Positions 9,094 to 19,330 of a DNA stretch of 64,000 nt are shown here, piece by piece (within the stretch, counting starts at the first letter, position 1; each line of letters begins with the position of its first letter). A model generated the notes under the pieces. It was not told where the DNA came from and did not search any database. It saw nothing but the letters and a program-made list of their open reading frames with translations. A program made the position numbers and the translations under genes. Source of the DNA: Spirosoma endbachense (GTDB taxonomy: Bacteria > Bacteroidota > Bacteroidia > Cytophagales > Spirosomataceae). Where the stretch lies: NCBI RefSeq assembly GCF_010233585.1, contig NZ_CP045997.1, positions 7,878,153 through 7,942,152 of the forward strand, given 5' to 3'.

Positions 9094-10251
9094 ATGAAAA
9101 CGTCAAGGAATATCAGCCCTTTCCTTCTTTCAGGGGCAATACTGATTTCAATGGGGGCTGTGGCTCAGATGCCCGCCCGGACGCTAATGCCCAACGATAC
9201 CTTACAATCGCCTAAGGTACTTGCCGATAAGCGGGTGATGATACAGATTTATGCCCCTAAAGCAGAGGAAGTAAGTGTAGGAGGTGATTTTCCAGTAGGT
9301 AACCAACCGCTTAAGTTGGCTAAGAACGACTTGGGTGTCTGGTCCATAATACTCGGTCCCTTGAGACCCGATTACTACACGTACATTTTGTCTCTCGATG
9401 GCGTGCGAACCATCGACCCTAAAAATCCGATAATTAAGCAGGGAACTGGCAGTTTAGAAAACATAATGGCTTTACCGGGTCCGGAAACGGCTTTTGAGGA
9501 TAATAGGGCGGTACCCCATGGCGAAGTGCGAGAAGTCTGGTACCCGTCAGCCACCCTGGGTATGCAACGCCGGATGCACGTCTACACCCCGCCGGGTTAC
9601 GAAAAGGGAACGGGTAAATATCCGGTCTTTTATTTGCTGCACGGTGCCGGGGATGAGGATTCAGGGTGGAACACAGTCGGACGGGCTGGTTTTATATTGG
9701 ATAATTTACTGGCCGCCGGAAAGGCCAAACCTATGATTGTCGTCATGCCCAATGGGAGTATGCCACGGCCTTCCCAGACGGGTACGCCTACTGCACAACC
9801 AATGAACCGGGCGAGAGATCTGTTTGCGAACGAACTGCTCAAAGACATCATGCCTACGGTAGAAAAAATATACCGAACCCTGCCTACGCCCGAAAGCCGA
9901 GCCATCGCGGGTCTTTCAATGGGTGGATTTCAAACCCTGGATGTAACGCTGAGTCATCCGGAATTATTTACCTACGTTGGCATATTTAGTTCTGGTTTTT
10001 TTGGTGCTTCCGCCGAGGAGGCTGAAACAAAATACGCCAATGTATTGAACGACCCTTCCTTTAATAAGGGGAAAAAACTATTCTGGATAAGTATTGGTAA
10101 GGATGACTTTGTAATGGAGTCCAACAGAAAAACGCTGGCTTTACTCGATAAGCACCAGATCAAGTACCAGTATAAAGAAACCACAGGAGGACATACGTGG
10201 GTTAACTGGCGGCAATACCTCAATGAATACGCCCCTTTATTGTTCAAATAA
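9094..10251 (+). CDS. Secreted esterase, E-set domain plus enterochelin-esterase-like alpha/beta hydrolase
   Basis: A 385-residue protein with signal peptide. Residues ~35-130 form an immunoglobulin-like E-set/CBM48-type domain (VSVGGDFPVG, LGPLRPDYYTYILSLDGV). The rest is an esterase D/feruloyl-esterase-like hydrolase with HGAGDEDSGW, VVMPNGSMPR, nucleophile elbow GLSMGG and catalytic His in TGGHTWVNWR. This architecture is common in Bacteroidota polysaccharide loci, where it removes ester substituents. The 266-bp gap before it contains GC-rich sequence but no identifiable gene. Confidence 0.9.
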   Translation: MKTSRNISPFLLSGAILISMGAVAQMPARTLMPNDTLQSPKVLADKRVMIQIYAPKAEEVSVGGDFPVGNQPLKLAKNDLGVWSIILGPLRPDYYTYILSLDGVRTIDPKNPIIKQGTGSLENIMALPGPETAFEDNRAVPHGEVREVWYPSATLGMQRRMHVYTPPGYEKGTGKYPVFYLLHGAGDEDSGWNTVGRAGFILDNLLAAGKAKPMIVVMPNGSMPRPSQTGTPTAQPMNRARDLFANELLKDIMPTVEKIYRTLPTPESRAIAGLSMGGFQTLDVTLSHPELFTYVGIFSSGFFGASAEEAETKYANVLNDPSFNKGKKLFWISIGKDDFVMESNRKTLALLDKHQIKYQYKETTGGHTWVNWRQYLNEYAPLLFK

Positions 10252-10570
10252 TAACTGTTCATCACTGCTAGGACAAAGTACACAATCTCACCGAAACGAA
10301 GATTATGCGCTTAAGTCAAACGCCGGAAGTCATCACGCGCAACGGACTGTATATTCTTGAATTAAAGGCCGAAAAAAGCCCTGAATTTTTGGCAAATTCG
10401 TCAAGGTTTAATCTAACCTGATCATAAGGGCACCGGATGTAGCTGATGAAAGCGGCCAAATAGTATTGTTACTTCGTAGTAATCATGAATTAAACAAGCA
10501 CGCTTTGCTGTGTAAATGAAGGATGCTTATTCAGTCTAACGTTAGCTCACTCAATATCACCCCTCAATCC
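10252..10570. other. 319-bp gap before alpha-galactosidase
   Basis: Contains only a 36-codon ATG frame at 10305 without recognisable similarity, which I do not call a gene. The sequence upstream of 10571 carries the leader of the alpha-galactosidase gene; no clear promoter, hairpin or operator was found. Confidence 0.3.
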
Positions 10571-12757
10571 ATGAAATTACTTTTCGTCTTTCTGCTCCTG
10601 GCATTGCCCGGCCTGCATGCAACGGCTTTGGCCGATATCAATATTCCCATAGAAACACAGCACACCGCTCTGGTGCTCCGGGTGGATACCGCTCAAAATC
10701 TGTTGAACATCTATCTAGGAAAACGGCTACAGAACCAGGCCGAATACGCCGGTATACGTGGAAATCCTCGTAATGAGGAGACATACTCCTACATGTTCCA
10801 GTCGGCTTACACACCGGCTGGTGGCCGTAACCTGCTGGAGCCAGCCATCCAGGCTTTGCATGCAGATGGCAACCCATCGCTTGATTTAAAATACGTCCGG
10901 CACGAAACCAAATCAGCTGGCAGTGGCATCCAGCTAACGACGGTATATCTGAAAGATCCGAAGTATCCGTTTGAGGTGACGCTTTACTATAAGGCTTACA
11001 TCAATGAAGATGTGATTGAGCAATGGTCTTTGATTCACCATTCCGAAAAAACGGCGGTCCGACTGCACAAGTACGCGTCGGCCAACCTCTACATTCCTGC
11101 CAAAGACTACTATCTGACTCACTTCCACGGCGACTGGGCCCAGGAAATGCGCCCTGATGAAACTCCTTTAGCGGCTGGTATGACCATTCTGGATAGTAAG
11201 CTGGGTACGCGGGCTGATTTATTCCAGCCTCCTTCCTTCCTACTCTCACTCAACAAACCGGCAAATGAGGAAACCGGCGAAGTGATTGCTGGCACACTGG
11301 CTTGGTCGGGTAACTTTCAGCTGGCCTTCGAGGTCGATCCATTGCATCATCTGCGGGTCATTGCGGGTATAAATCCGTATGCATCCGACTATTTACTTCC
11401 ACCCGGCCGTGAGTTTGTGACGCCTGCCCTGTTGTACACATACTCAAGTCAAGGTAAGGGACTGGCCAGCCGTAATATGCATAACTGGGCCAGAAAATAC
11501 CGTATTCCCCAGGGCCAGGGTACGCGATTAACGCTGCTCAACAACTGGGAAGCCACGCAATTTGATTTCAATGAGGACGTATTAACAGCGCTGTTCAAAG
11601 ATGCCAAGAAACTGGGCGTTGATCTGTTTCTGCTGGATGATGGCTGGTTTGCGAACAAATACCCTCGCAACAACGACCGCGCCGGGCTGGGCGACTGGCA
11701 GGAGAACGTCAAAAAGCTGCCGCACGGTCTTGGCTACCTTGTAAAAGAAGCCGAGCAAGCGGGTGTCCGGTTTGGTGTCTGGCTGGAACCGGAGATGGTA
11801 AGTCCGAAGAGTGAACTCTACGAAAAACACTCGGACTGGGTCATCAAGGCACCTAACCGCCAACAGTCGGTTTTTCGTAACCAGCAGGTGCTCGACCTTT
11901 CCAACCCACAAGTACAGGAGTTTGTGTATGGCATCGTAAATGATTTGCTTACCAAGAACCCTACGCTGGCTTACATAAAATGGGACTGTAATGCAGCCAT
12001 TTATAACGCCTACTCTGCCACTAGCGCCAACCAGTCCCAGTTGTATGTCGACTATGTGCAGGGTTTGTATAAAGTACTGGCCCGGATTCGCACCAAATAC
12101 CCTACTATCCCTATGATGCTTTGCTCGGGTGGGGGTGGCCGGGTTGATTACGGCGGGTTGCAGTATTTCACCGAATTCTGGCCCAGCGATAACACTGACC
12201 CGCTGGAGCGTATTTTCATGCAATGGGATTATTCTTATTTCTATCCCGCAATCGCTACCTGCAACCACATTACCGATTGGGGTAGGCAACCACTCAAATT
12301 TCGCACGGATGTAGCCATGATGGGCAAAATGGGCTACGACATCGTAGTGAGTAAGCTGTCCGAGAATGATTTGCAGTTTAGCCAGCAAACCCTAAAAACC
12401 TACGAACGCGTTCACGACGTTATCTGGCAGGGCGACTTGTTTCGGCTGCAATCGCCACACACGAGCGACGTAGCCTCGCTGATGTTTGTCAATCCGGCGC
12501 AGGACAAGGCAATGTGGTTTAACTATCTGGTGGGAAATCGGTACAAAAGCGGTACGGTTGAACCCATTCGACTGAGTGGTCTCAATCCGGCTAAACGCTA
12601 TACACTTCAGGAGGTAAACATTTATCCGGGCAGTCGCTCATTCATCAATGCCAATACAGCCACCTACTCAGGAGATTATCTGATGACCGTTGGCTTCAAT
12701 CCGCAGGTTTCTGCTAACCGAGCCAGCGTTGTGCTGGAGCTTACCGAGGCTAAATAA
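10571..12757 (+). CDS. Alpha-galactosidase, glycoside hydrolase family 36
   Basis: A 728-residue GH36 enzyme hydrolysing terminal alpha-galactosides (melibiose, raffinose, galactomannan side chains). The start at 10571 (MKLLFVFLLLALPG) gives a signal peptide, so it is periplasmic; the in-frame ATG at 10523 is less likely. The N-terminal beta-supersandwich is followed by a TIM barrel with LNNWEATQFDF, FLLDDGWF and GVWLEPEMV. The nucleophile Asp is in YIKWDCN (Asp472) and the acid/base Asp in SGGGGRVDYGG (Asp526). Family length and all catalytic motifs are intact. It supplies galactosides or their products to the oxidation block upstream. Confidence 0.96.
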   Translation: MKLLFVFLLLALPGLHATALADINIPIETQHTALVLRVDTAQNLLNIYLGKRLQNQAEYAGIRGNPRNEETYSYMFQSAYTPAGGRNLLEPAIQALHADGNPSLDLKYVRHETKSAGSGIQLTTVYLKDPKYPFEVTLYYKAYINEDVIEQWSLIHHSEKTAVRLHKYASANLYIPAKDYYLTHFHGDWAQEMRPDETPLAAGMTILDSKLGTRADLFQPPSFLLSLNKPANEETGEVIAGTLAWSGNFQLAFEVDPLHHLRVIAGINPYASDYLLPPGREFVTPALLYTYSSQGKGLASRNMHNWARKYRIPQGQGTRLTLLNNWEATQFDFNEDVLTALFKDAKKLGVDLFLLDDGWFANKYPRNNDRAGLGDWQENVKKLPHGLGYLVKEAEQAGVRFGVWLEPEMVSPKSELYEKHSDWVIKAPNRQQSVFRNQQVLDLSNPQVQEFVYGIVNDLLTKNPTLAYIKWDCNAAIYNAYSATSANQSQLYVDYVQGLYKVLARIRTKYPTIPMMLCSGGGGRVDYGGLQYFTEFWPSDNTDPLERIFMQWDYSYFYPAIATCNHITDWGRQPLKFRTDVAMMGKMGYDIVVSKLSENDLQFSQQTLKTYERVHDVIWQGDLFRLQSPHTSDVASLMFVNPAQDKAMWFNYLVGNRYKSGTVEPIRLSGLNPAKRYTLQEVNIYPGSRSFINANTATYSGDYLMTVGFNPQVSANRASVVLELTEAK

Positions 12758-12835
12758 ATTCATTCGCCGAGCTTATAAAATTGTCAATGTTCTTTGATAC
12801 GATTAGAAATGAAACATGTAAACAAATCAATCGCG

Positions 12836-13810
12836 ATGCGCAAAACGAAACAGTATTTACAATTCCTGATCCTCATAATGCTCTTGCCCACGCTGGTAAG
12901 CAACGCCCAGTCTGTAAAGTTTCCGGATAGCTGGTTAGATGGGTATGCCTATGTCAATGGTATCCGTATTCATTATTACCACGCAAAGCCTGCACCAGGA
13001 AAACCTGTAATGGTGATGGTGCATGGCTATACCGATATTGGCCTTAGCTGGACTACATTGACATTGAAGCTGCAGGACGCTTACGATATTTATATGATTG
13101 ATACCCGTGGGCATGGTTTGTCCGATTCGTTCACGCCTTCTGATAACGGAGAAACAATGATCAAGGATGTAGTGGATTTTATACGGGTACTAAAATTTGA
13201 AAAACCAATTCTTATGGGCCATTCAATGGGGGCAGCTACTGTAATGCGTGTAGGGGCAGCGTATCCTGATTTGGCAAAAGCCATTATTATGCTCGATCCA
13301 TTTGTTGGAAATCGTTCATTTGGGCCGGCTCCGCAAGGGACCGCTACCAATCTAAATAATCAGTCAACAACTGTAGCGTCAGGTCAACCTTCATCACTAC
13401 CGGCCCGACGACCAAGCATGTTCAAAAGCCCAGATACGTTGGTAGCCCAGAACAATACCCCGTTTGAAGACCTGGTAGCAAGAGGCCATCGCCAAAATCC
13501 AAAATGGGATAGTGTCGATGTCTATTATTGGGCCTTTTCAAAAAAGCAGTACCATGGTCCATATACACCCGAACAGGCACAGGCAATGACAGGTACCATG
13601 AATACCGCGGATGCTCTCGCAAAGATTAAAGTACCTGCCCTTATTTTGAAAGCTGATGCGCCACCTGAAGTGCGCAAAGCAAACGAGGAAGCGGCCCGCG
13701 TAATGCAAAGGGGAAAATTGGTTCACATGGATGGAGCAGGCCACAATCTGCATCATGATAAACTGGCTAAAACCGTAGATGTGTTGAATGAGTTTTTGAA
13801 GACTCTGTAA
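12836..13810 (+). CDS. Exported alpha/beta hydrolase
   Basis: About 324 residues if started at 12836 (MRKTKQYLQFLILIM), which gives a good signal peptide; ATGs at 12809 and 12794 would extend it. The fold is shown by VMVHGYTDIGLSW, DTRGHGLSDS, nucleophile elbow GHSMGAA and catalytic His in GAGHNLHHD. A low-complexity proline/serine insertion (about nt 13340-13430) lies between the core and the cap. It is the last gene of the glycoside block; the substrate is unknown. Confidence 0.88.
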   Translation: MRKTKQYLQFLILIMLLPTLVSNAQSVKFPDSWLDGYAYVNGIRIHYYHAKPAPGKPVMVMVHGYTDIGLSWTTLTLKLQDAYDIYMIDTRGHGLSDSFTPSDNGETMIKDVVDFIRVLKFEKPILMGHSMGAATVMRVGAAYPDLAKAIIMLDPFVGNRSFGPAPQGTATNLNNQSTTVASGQPSSLPARRPSMFKSPDTLVAQNNTPFEDLVARGHRQNPKWDSVDVYYWAFSKKQYHGPYTPEQAQAMTGTMNTADALAKIKVPALILKADAPPEVRKANEEAARVMQRGKLVHMDGAGHNLHHDKLAKTVDVLNEFLKTL

Positions 13811-14478
13811 TCATAAATAAAATGTACGTCGTCGGTCTTCAAGCTGATTTTTTGTCCATATGATGCTGACAAGCACTGTCACCTACAGGCCGCTAGATTG
13901 AACTTGCTAAAACCGAGGATAAACCCTAAAATACCTAAAAAAAAGTTTTCAGGCAACTATTGTAAATATACCCACGAATGTGTTTGCCTAAACTTAGGCC
14001 GTAAGCTATGACTTGTCCTAGAAATAAACCGAGGGTTTCGTGGACGATTTTCGCATTATCCACTAATTACATAAATAACTCATTGTCAAACAAATAAGAC
14101 TCATATCGTTCAATCAAAAAAACCATTAATTGAACGAAATCGATTATAGGGCATTTAAAATGGTTAAGTAGTGCTCGGGGGTGAGATAGAGGACTGGTAT
14201 TATGTTTAAAACGAATGAGGGCTACTGTGGAATAGCTATTTATAATCTAATGGCTTCTTGCACCAACTCTAAAAACTTAGGGATTTTACAATATACTTTA
14301 CTCTAGGGTTGGGTTTCCACAGCTTCTACGAGCCATATTGAAATGTGACTCGTAGTTAATCTGTTGAAAGTCAGATGCTTATAGCATACCTTCGCGCATT
14401 GGCAATAAATGGTCCGGCAATTGATTCGTTTTGTATTGACCTGGAAGAAGAGGGTCTTTATACACGATAACCTGGCTA
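13811..14478. other. 668-bp non-coding region with a repeat fragment
   Basis: No gene is supported on either strand. It holds a copy of a dispersed repeat at 14011-14046 (listed separately) and an inverted repeat with 8-bp arms CGTTCAAT (14107-14114) and ATTGAACG (14129-14136). The AT-rich remainder presumably includes the promoter of the PycTM-like gene at 14479. Confidence 0.5.
14011..14046 (+). repeat. Dispersed repeat copy 1, probable insertion-sequence end
   Basis: The sequence from 14012 to 14032 (CTTGTCCTAGAAATAAACCG plus one base) is identical to 37227-37247. Related copies stand at 58723-58761 and, in part, 32339-32358. No transposase is attached at this site. It looks like a solitary element end. 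Confidence 0.55.
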
Positions 14479-15711
14479 ATGATGGAAATTGCTACTGTGG
14501 CTGCTCAACCTATCGGAATAGCACAACCCCAAAAACAGGGTAAACTGCTAAAAAAAGCGCGCCAGTTTGCATGGACGCTCTATCAGGAACACCGGTCAAC
14601 GAACGTTTACTTTCATACGTATACACGAGCTGAAGAAGTAGTAAAGGCTTGTAGGGACCTGGCGAAGGATTTGGCCCTGAATGCGTCGGATAGGAAGGTT
14701 CTTTTTGTATCGGCTTGGTTTGTCGACACTGGTTTTGTTTATCAGGGCCCGGCGGTACAACTAGACAGTGACACCATTGTCGAATCATTCCTACAGCCAT
14801 ACGATTTCCCGACTGACCAGACAAAACGTGTTATTGACTGTATCAATAGCGTACATACTGTTCATGTTCCAACCAGTGCTTTGGAGGAAGCGTTTCATGA
14901 TGGGTACTGGCAGTTTCTGGGTCGGAAAGACTATGAAAATCAAATTGACCTGTTACGAGCCGAACAGGAACAGACCTCGGGTCAAGTCATAACCGAGGCC
15001 GAATGGACTAGTCAATGTCTGGCCGATTTTACTAAACATCCATTTTATTCACGCTATGCTCAACAAAAGTTCAGTAAACAACGAGCCCAAAACTGGCTTG
15101 TCGTGGAGCGGAAATTACGTTCATTAAACCTGAAAGCGAAGCAGAATGAAAAACCCGTTCAGGAAAATCGGCTGTCCGATCATGAAATTGAAGATTCTTT
15201 TAAACTGGCTTCCCGCAATTATGTCGATTTACTGGGAGTTGCCGATCGCAAAGCGGCCCTGCTCATTAATGTCAGTTCTATTTTAATCTCAATTGTACTG
15301 GCGGTGCTTATCCGGCATCTGGAAGATAACCCGAGACTGGTGCTACCCACTATTATCCTGCTCGTGGTTTGTATGGCGACCATCACGTTTGCCATTCTGG
15401 CCAGCCGACCGACTCGACGCCAGAATAGACAACCATCAGCGGAGGAGGAGCAAACCTTATTTTTAGGAAGCTATGATAGCATCGACCCAGCCTTTGAGCG
15501 GACAACCTGGGAAGACTATAGCCAGCAGGTAGATACCCTACGCATGCAATCCAAAAATGAGTACTTCAAACAGGTACTTAAGGAGATATTCCGAACCCGA
15601 AAGCTACTGAGCCGCAAATTTCGCTACCTCTCCGTGGCCTATTACACCTTCATTGTGGGCATGGTTATCACGACACTGGCGTATGTGACAGCGATGTTGT
15701 TCGATATATAA
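14479..15711 (+). CDS. PycTM (Pycsar-effector-like) membrane protein with degenerate N-terminal HD domain
   Basis: A 410-residue protein. Residues ~25-155 align by eye with HD phosphohydrolase domains that are fused to PycTM modules, but the metal-binding HD pair reads VD (WFVDTGF, residues 80-86) and the second helix His is Arg (HTYTRAEE, Arg50), so phosphohydrolase activity is probably lost. The C-terminal half matches the PycTM/DUF5706 transmembrane effector family: ASRNYVDLLGVADRKAALLI leads into hydrophobic segments at ~262-279 and 289-308, with a third at 386-406. In Pycsar defence, PycTM proteins bind cyclic pyrimidine nucleotides and disrupt the membrane. No nucleotide cyclase gene is adjacent, so a defence role is inference. 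Confidence 0.8.
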   Translation: MMEIATVAAQPIGIAQPQKQGKLLKKARQFAWTLYQEHRSTNVYFHTYTRAEEVVKACRDLAKDLALNASDRKVLFVSAWFVDTGFVYQGPAVQLDSDTIVESFLQPYDFPTDQTKRVIDCINSVHTVHVPTSALEEAFHDGYWQFLGRKDYENQIDLLRAEQEQTSGQVITEAEWTSQCLADFTKHPFYSRYAQQKFSKQRAQNWLVVERKLRSLNLKAKQNEKPVQENRLSDHEIEDSFKLASRNYVDLLGVADRKAALLINVSSILISIVLAVLIRHLEDNPRLVLPTIILLVVCMATITFAILASRPTRRQNRQPSAEEEQTLFLGSYDSIDPAFERTTWEDYSQQVDTLRMQSKNEYFKQVLKEIFRTRKLLSRKFRYLSVAYYTFIVGMVITTLAYVTAMLFDI

Positions 15712-15880
15712 TTAACAGATCATCTATAGCCGGTTTGGGAATGGTTGACCCCTTACTTTGGGGAGTGTATTGGTGACTATGGTCCGGCCTGTGCTCAACG
15801 TCGACCCCCGAGAAGTGTACTGTGTGCGAAAAGAAAAGTTTAGAACGAACGAAACGACTACATCTAACTAAGGAGAAATC

Positions 15881-16621
15881 ATGACAACGAAAAAAGTGGC
15901 GCTCATTACCGGAGCGAATCGTGGAATCGGGCTTGAAACGGCTAAACAACTGGGTGAGCTAGGTACTACCGTCATCGTCACTGCCCGTCATTTACCCGTT
16001 GCCCAAGAAACGGCGACCCAATTGAAAGCGCAGGGAATCGATGCCTATGGTGTCCAACTCGATGTCACAAAAGCTGACGAAAGACGGGCGGTTGCCTCGT
16101 TTATTGACGAGCATTTTGGCAAGCTGGATATTCTCGTTAATAATGCGGGCGTTGCCCCCAAAGAATCCCTGTTTATAGCCAAAACACTGGAAACAACGCC
16201 AGAAGAGTTTCAATATATTTTTGAAACCAATCTGTTTAGTGTGGTTTACCTGACCAGAGAATTACTTCCACTCATCAAAAAAAGTAAATCAGGGCGTATT
16301 GTAAATCTGTCCAGCATTCTTGGGTCACTGTCCGTCCATTCTCAAAAAGATAGTCCCATTGCGCCCTACCGGATACTGTCCTACGATGCCTCCAAAGCCG
16401 CACTAAATCTCTTTACCATCTTTTTAGCTGCGGAATTAGAGGGAACGGGTATTAAAGTAAATTCCGCCCATCCCGGTTGGGTGCAAACCGAAATTGGTGG
16501 CTATGAACACGCCCCAATGAGTATTGTTGATGGGGCTAAAACGAGTGTCGACCTGGCCCTGCTCGATGCGAATGGCCCAACGGGTAAATTCATTCATCTG
16601 GGGGACGAACTACCCTGGTAA
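15881..16621 (+). CDS. SDR family NAD(P)-dependent oxidoreductase
   Basis: A 246-residue classical short-chain dehydrogenase, carbonyl-reductase-like. Cofactor motif TGANRGIG (residues ~11-18), NNAG at ~86-89, the catalytic Ser in IVNLSSILG and the YxxxK motif in SYDASKAAL are all present. The ATG follows a strong Shine-Dalgarno (AAGGAG), unusual for this phylum. A C-terminal GPTGKFIHLGDELPW completes the protein. It is monocistronic, convergent with the sigma-54 activator downstream. Confidence 0.93.
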   Translation: MTTKKVALITGANRGIGLETAKQLGELGTTVIVTARHLPVAQETATQLKAQGIDAYGVQLDVTKADERRAVASFIDEHFGKLDILVNNAGVAPKESLFIAKTLETTPEEFQYIFETNLFSVVYLTRELLPLIKKSKSGRIVNLSSILGSLSVHSQKDSPIAPYRILSYDASKAALNLFTIFLAAELEGTGIKVNSAHPGWVQTEIGGYEHAPMSIVDGAKTSVDLALLDANGPTGKFIHLGDELPW

Positions 16622-16648
16622 GTCAGTACACCTGCTGTTTTATTACCT

Positions 16649-16686
16649 GAGCCCCAATGTCTCCTGTTGAAGTAGACAATGGGGTT
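16649..16686. terminator. Bidirectional hairpin between convergent genes
   Basis: Arms GAGCCCCAATGTCT (16649-16662) and AGACAATGGGGTTC (16673-16686) pair at 12 of 14 positions around a 10-nt loop. It lies between the convergent SDR and sigma-54 activator genes, so it may end transcription from both sides. It lacks a long T-run. Confidence 0.5.
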
Positions 16687-16756
16687 CGGGCAGACGACGG
16701 AGCAGATGCCGATAAAAGGATGTAGTAGGTTGGAAATAGGCGAGTTATTGGCCAGT

Positions 16757-18808
16757 TTACTTACCTGATTCCTTAATCGTGAGGGTTTTACGAATGCCCA
16801 GTCGTTCCATACGGTATTCAAGGGTAGACGGTTTTATATTCAGCAATTCAGCCGCTCCACCGGCTCCCCGAATCCGGCCGTTCGTTTTTTGTAGAATAGT
16901 CAGAATATAGTCGCGCTCCGATTCCTGGTGCTGTTGTTTCACACCGGGCAAATCCTTCGCCATCGCCCTGTCGACGTTGAGCGTAGCGCTAACGTCTAGC
17001 TGCGTTGCTGCTGATAGGGATGTTTCTCTGGCAGCAAACAAATGTGTCCCTAAGGAACGGCCTAACGCAACCGGGTTTTTTCCGTCATTTAGGATAACGG
17101 CCTGCTCCATTAAATTTTCAAGTTCCCGGATATTCCCCGGCCAATTATAGGAAACCAGTTCCTCAACCGTACTGGCTTTGAAGCCAGGAAAGGGTTTACC
17201 TAGTCGTCGGGCAAATTTTTTGGCAAAATGAGTCGCCAGCAACGGAATGTCGCCCCGTCGCTCCTGTAAGGAAGGCAATAAAATGGGAAACACCGACAGG
17301 CGAAAGAATAAATCCATCCGGAATCGACCGTCCGCCACTTCCTTCTCCAATTCCCGGTTCGTTGCGGCAATCACCCGGACATCGGTCTTGATGGGGGTCT
17401 TGCCCCCCAACCGTTCAATTTCCTTTTCCTGCAAAACCCGTAATAGTTTCGCCTGCAGGTCCAGCGGCAATTCCCCGATTTCATCCAGGAAAATAGTCCC
17501 TCCCTGCGCTACTTCGAATTTACCGATACGCCGATCAACCGCTCCTGTGAAAGCTCCTTTTTCGTGGCCGAATAATTCAGATTCAATTAAGTTGGCGGGC
17601 AATGTTGCGCAGTTAACTTTAACCATAATCTTTCCCTTGCGCGCCGATAAGTTATGAAGAGCCCGGGCAAACAGCTCTTTACCCGTACCACTTTCGCCCA
17701 TCAGTAAAACCGTGGTATCGCCAGGGGCCACCTGCGATACCAAGTTAAAGACCTGCATCAGGGGTTGCGAAGTACCCAGGATTTCTTCAAAATTGGCCGA
17801 GGACTTCACTTCTTCCTGGAGGTAGGTGTTTTCCTGCTGGAGCTTTTCGCTCAGACGAGCCACTTCTTCGTACGCAAAGATGCGGTCTAACGTGAGGACG
17901 ATGGGTTGCTCCAGCCTCTCCAGCAGGTTTAGATGGCGGGTAAGATAAGTGTCGGGTTGCCGGCTGAAAAAACTTAGTACGACTGGTCCCATTCGTGTGC
18001 TGGTAAAGGCTAAGACCAGTGCAGATTCCAGCCGGTACGTGTGGGCCAGGGCTTGCATTGGTCGATACTTCCGACATAAACTCTCAAAGTCGTTGTGGTT
18101 ATACCGGCCAGCCCCCTGTTTCGCTACGTCTCCCTGCGCGGCTAAGGCCTGCTCCAGAGGAATACCGGCCATCTTCCAGAAACTTTCCGGCGATACCGTT
18201 TCGTACTCATCAAACCCGACCCGGTGAAAACAAAACGCCAGACGGAATTTTTCCTGAGCGAACCCCAAAGTCAGATACTCGAACGGGATGTTGGGCAGTA
18301 GCAACTGAGCGACCCGTAACAACCGGTCTGCCCAGGGCGTATTGTCGGACAGCGCATCGGTTAAAGCAACCTGGAGCACTTTTTCCTCCCGCAGTTTCAT
18401 TTCTTTACTATGGGCCTGTCGATAGCGAGCAATTTCAAGCGTTGTCAATATATCTCTCTCCCTAAACGGTTTGACGATATAGCCGCTGGAGTCGGTGTTT
18501 TTTACCTGTTCGAGCACTCGTTGATTATCATTGGCCGAAATAAAGATGAAGGGGATAGTAGTATCTTCCAACTGCCGGGACAGGTCAATACCGGTAGCCT
18601 CCCCCTTGAGGTAAATATCCAGCAGCACCATATCAGGCGTTTGTTGTTTAATCAATTTCGTGGCCTCATCGACAGACCGGGCAATGCCCAAAATCGTGTA
18701 CCCGGCTTTCTGAAGCATTAACTTCAGGTTATTGGCAATGACGTACTCATCTTCTACTATTAAAAGTTGATAAGCAGCGTTTGATGACGGGTTGCTGGGT
18801 AGTTGCAT
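16757..18808 (-). CDS. Sigma-54-dependent response regulator (receiver, GAF-like, AAA+, Fis-type HTH)
   Basis: An NtrC-type enhancer-binding protein of about 683 residues, started at 18808 ([10 protein letters not shown]) because the receiver begins soon after; an upstream ATG at 18886 is possible. The receiver has the phospho-acceptor in [10 protein letters not shown] and conserved Lys in VKPF. A GAF-like linker is followed by the AAA+ domain with Walker A GESGTGKE, sigma-54 contact loop GAFTGA and Walker B FLDEIGE. The C-terminal HTH contains [20 protein letters not shown]. It is paralogous to the activator at 53241-55307. No kinase is adjacent. Inverted repeats at 19127 and 20014 just beyond it are candidate binding sites. 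Confidence 0.95.
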   Translation of the reverse strand: MQLPSNPSSNAAYQLLIVEDEYVIANNLKLMLQKAGYTILGIARSVDEATKLIKQQTPDMVLLDIYLKGEATGIDLSRQLEDTTIPFIFISANDNQRVLEQVKNTDSSGYIVKPFRERDILTTLEIARYRQAHSKEMKLREEKVLQVALTDALSDNTPWADRLLRVAQLLLPNIPFEYLTLGFAQEKFRLAFCFHRVGFDEYETVSPESFWKMAGIPLEQALAAQGDVAKQGAGRYNHNDFESLCRKYRPMQALAHTYRLESALVLAFTSTRMGPVVLSFFSRQPDTYLTRHLNLLERLEQPIVLTLDRIFAYEEVARLSEKLQQENTYLQEEVKSSANFEEILGTSQPLMQVFNLVSQVAPGDTTVLLMGESGTGKELFARALHNLSARKGKIMVKVNCATLPANLIESELFGHEKGAFTGAVDRRIGKFEVAQGGTIFLDEIGELPLDLQAKLLRVLQEKEIERLGGKTPIKTDVRVIAATNRELEKEVADGRFRMDLFFRLSVFPILLPSLQERRGDIPLLATHFAKKFARRLGKPFPGFKASTVEELVSYNWPGNIRELENLMEQAVILNDGKNPVALGRSLGTHLFAARETSLSAATQLDVSATLNVDRAMAKDLPGVKQQHQESERDYILTILQKTNGRIRGAGGAAELLNIKPSTLEYRMERLGIRKTLTIKESGK

Positions 18809-19000
18809 ATACGTACGCTTTTTTATTGTACAGGCCAGAGCAGTGAGTTCAATACATCCTATTAGACGTAGCCTGTCAGTCAACACCGACAGTAGAGATT
18901 AATAACGGCATGGTTGATTCTCTACCCTTGCAAGATAAAGACCATTGGCGTACCAGTTCCTTTAAAACTTCAAACTATATAGCTAAAGTAGAGTATTTGA

Positions 19001-19015
19001 TACTGATTATCAGTA
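19001..19015. promoter_or_regulatory. 15-bp palindrome upstream of the sigma-54 activator
   Basis: TACTGATTATCAGTA is a perfect palindrome about 190 bp upstream of the activator start on the minus strand, in an AT-rich stretch. It may be an operator for autoregulation or part of the divergent NTF2-like leader. Symmetry is the only evidence. Confidence 0.35.
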
Positions 19016-19126
19016 ATTTATCATTTATCATATAAAAACCCATCTTATAATGAAGATAATTAAGCAATGCATTTCGAAACGTTGACCTGGTCAGTCTGGA
19101 AAACGGATCAGCTTTTTAGAAGATAA

Positions 19127-19144
19127 TCCCCAATAAGTTGGGGA
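19127..19144. promoter_or_regulatory. Candidate operator, 18-bp inverted repeat, site 1
   Basis: TCCCCAATAAGTTGGGGA has 7-bp arms around TAAG and lies 187 bp upstream of the NTF2-like gene, in the interval shared with the divergent sigma-54 activator. It matches 16 of 18 bases with 20014-20031 upstream of the next hydrolase gene. Recurrence of the same inverted repeat near two neighbouring transcription units suggests a shared regulator, possibly the adjacent activator. A stem-loop role is possible but there is no T-run. Confidence 0.55.
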
Positions 19145-19330
19145 AACACAACTTGTTGGCAAAAACCCAATGCCTGGTTGGGGCCAGAACGAGTGAAAAC
19201 CTAAAAATAGGAATAAGCAAATCCGCCAAGTGGCTGAGCCTATGGCATATGAATGCTGACCGTTTTTTTTATTGAAGCTGGCATATCTGTTGATTGAGCC
19301 CCATAAATAGTCATTCATTTCTTTTTCATA

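Noticed and set aside
14479..16621. A complete Pycsar defence operon (cyclase plus effector)
   Set aside because: No nucleotide cyclase is present on either side of the PycTM gene; the neighbour is an ordinary SDR.
19244..19260. TGGCATATGAATGCTG as a sigma-54 promoter of the NTF2-like gene
   Set aside because: The spacing between GG and GC is nine instead of ten bases, which sigma-54 normally does not tolerate.
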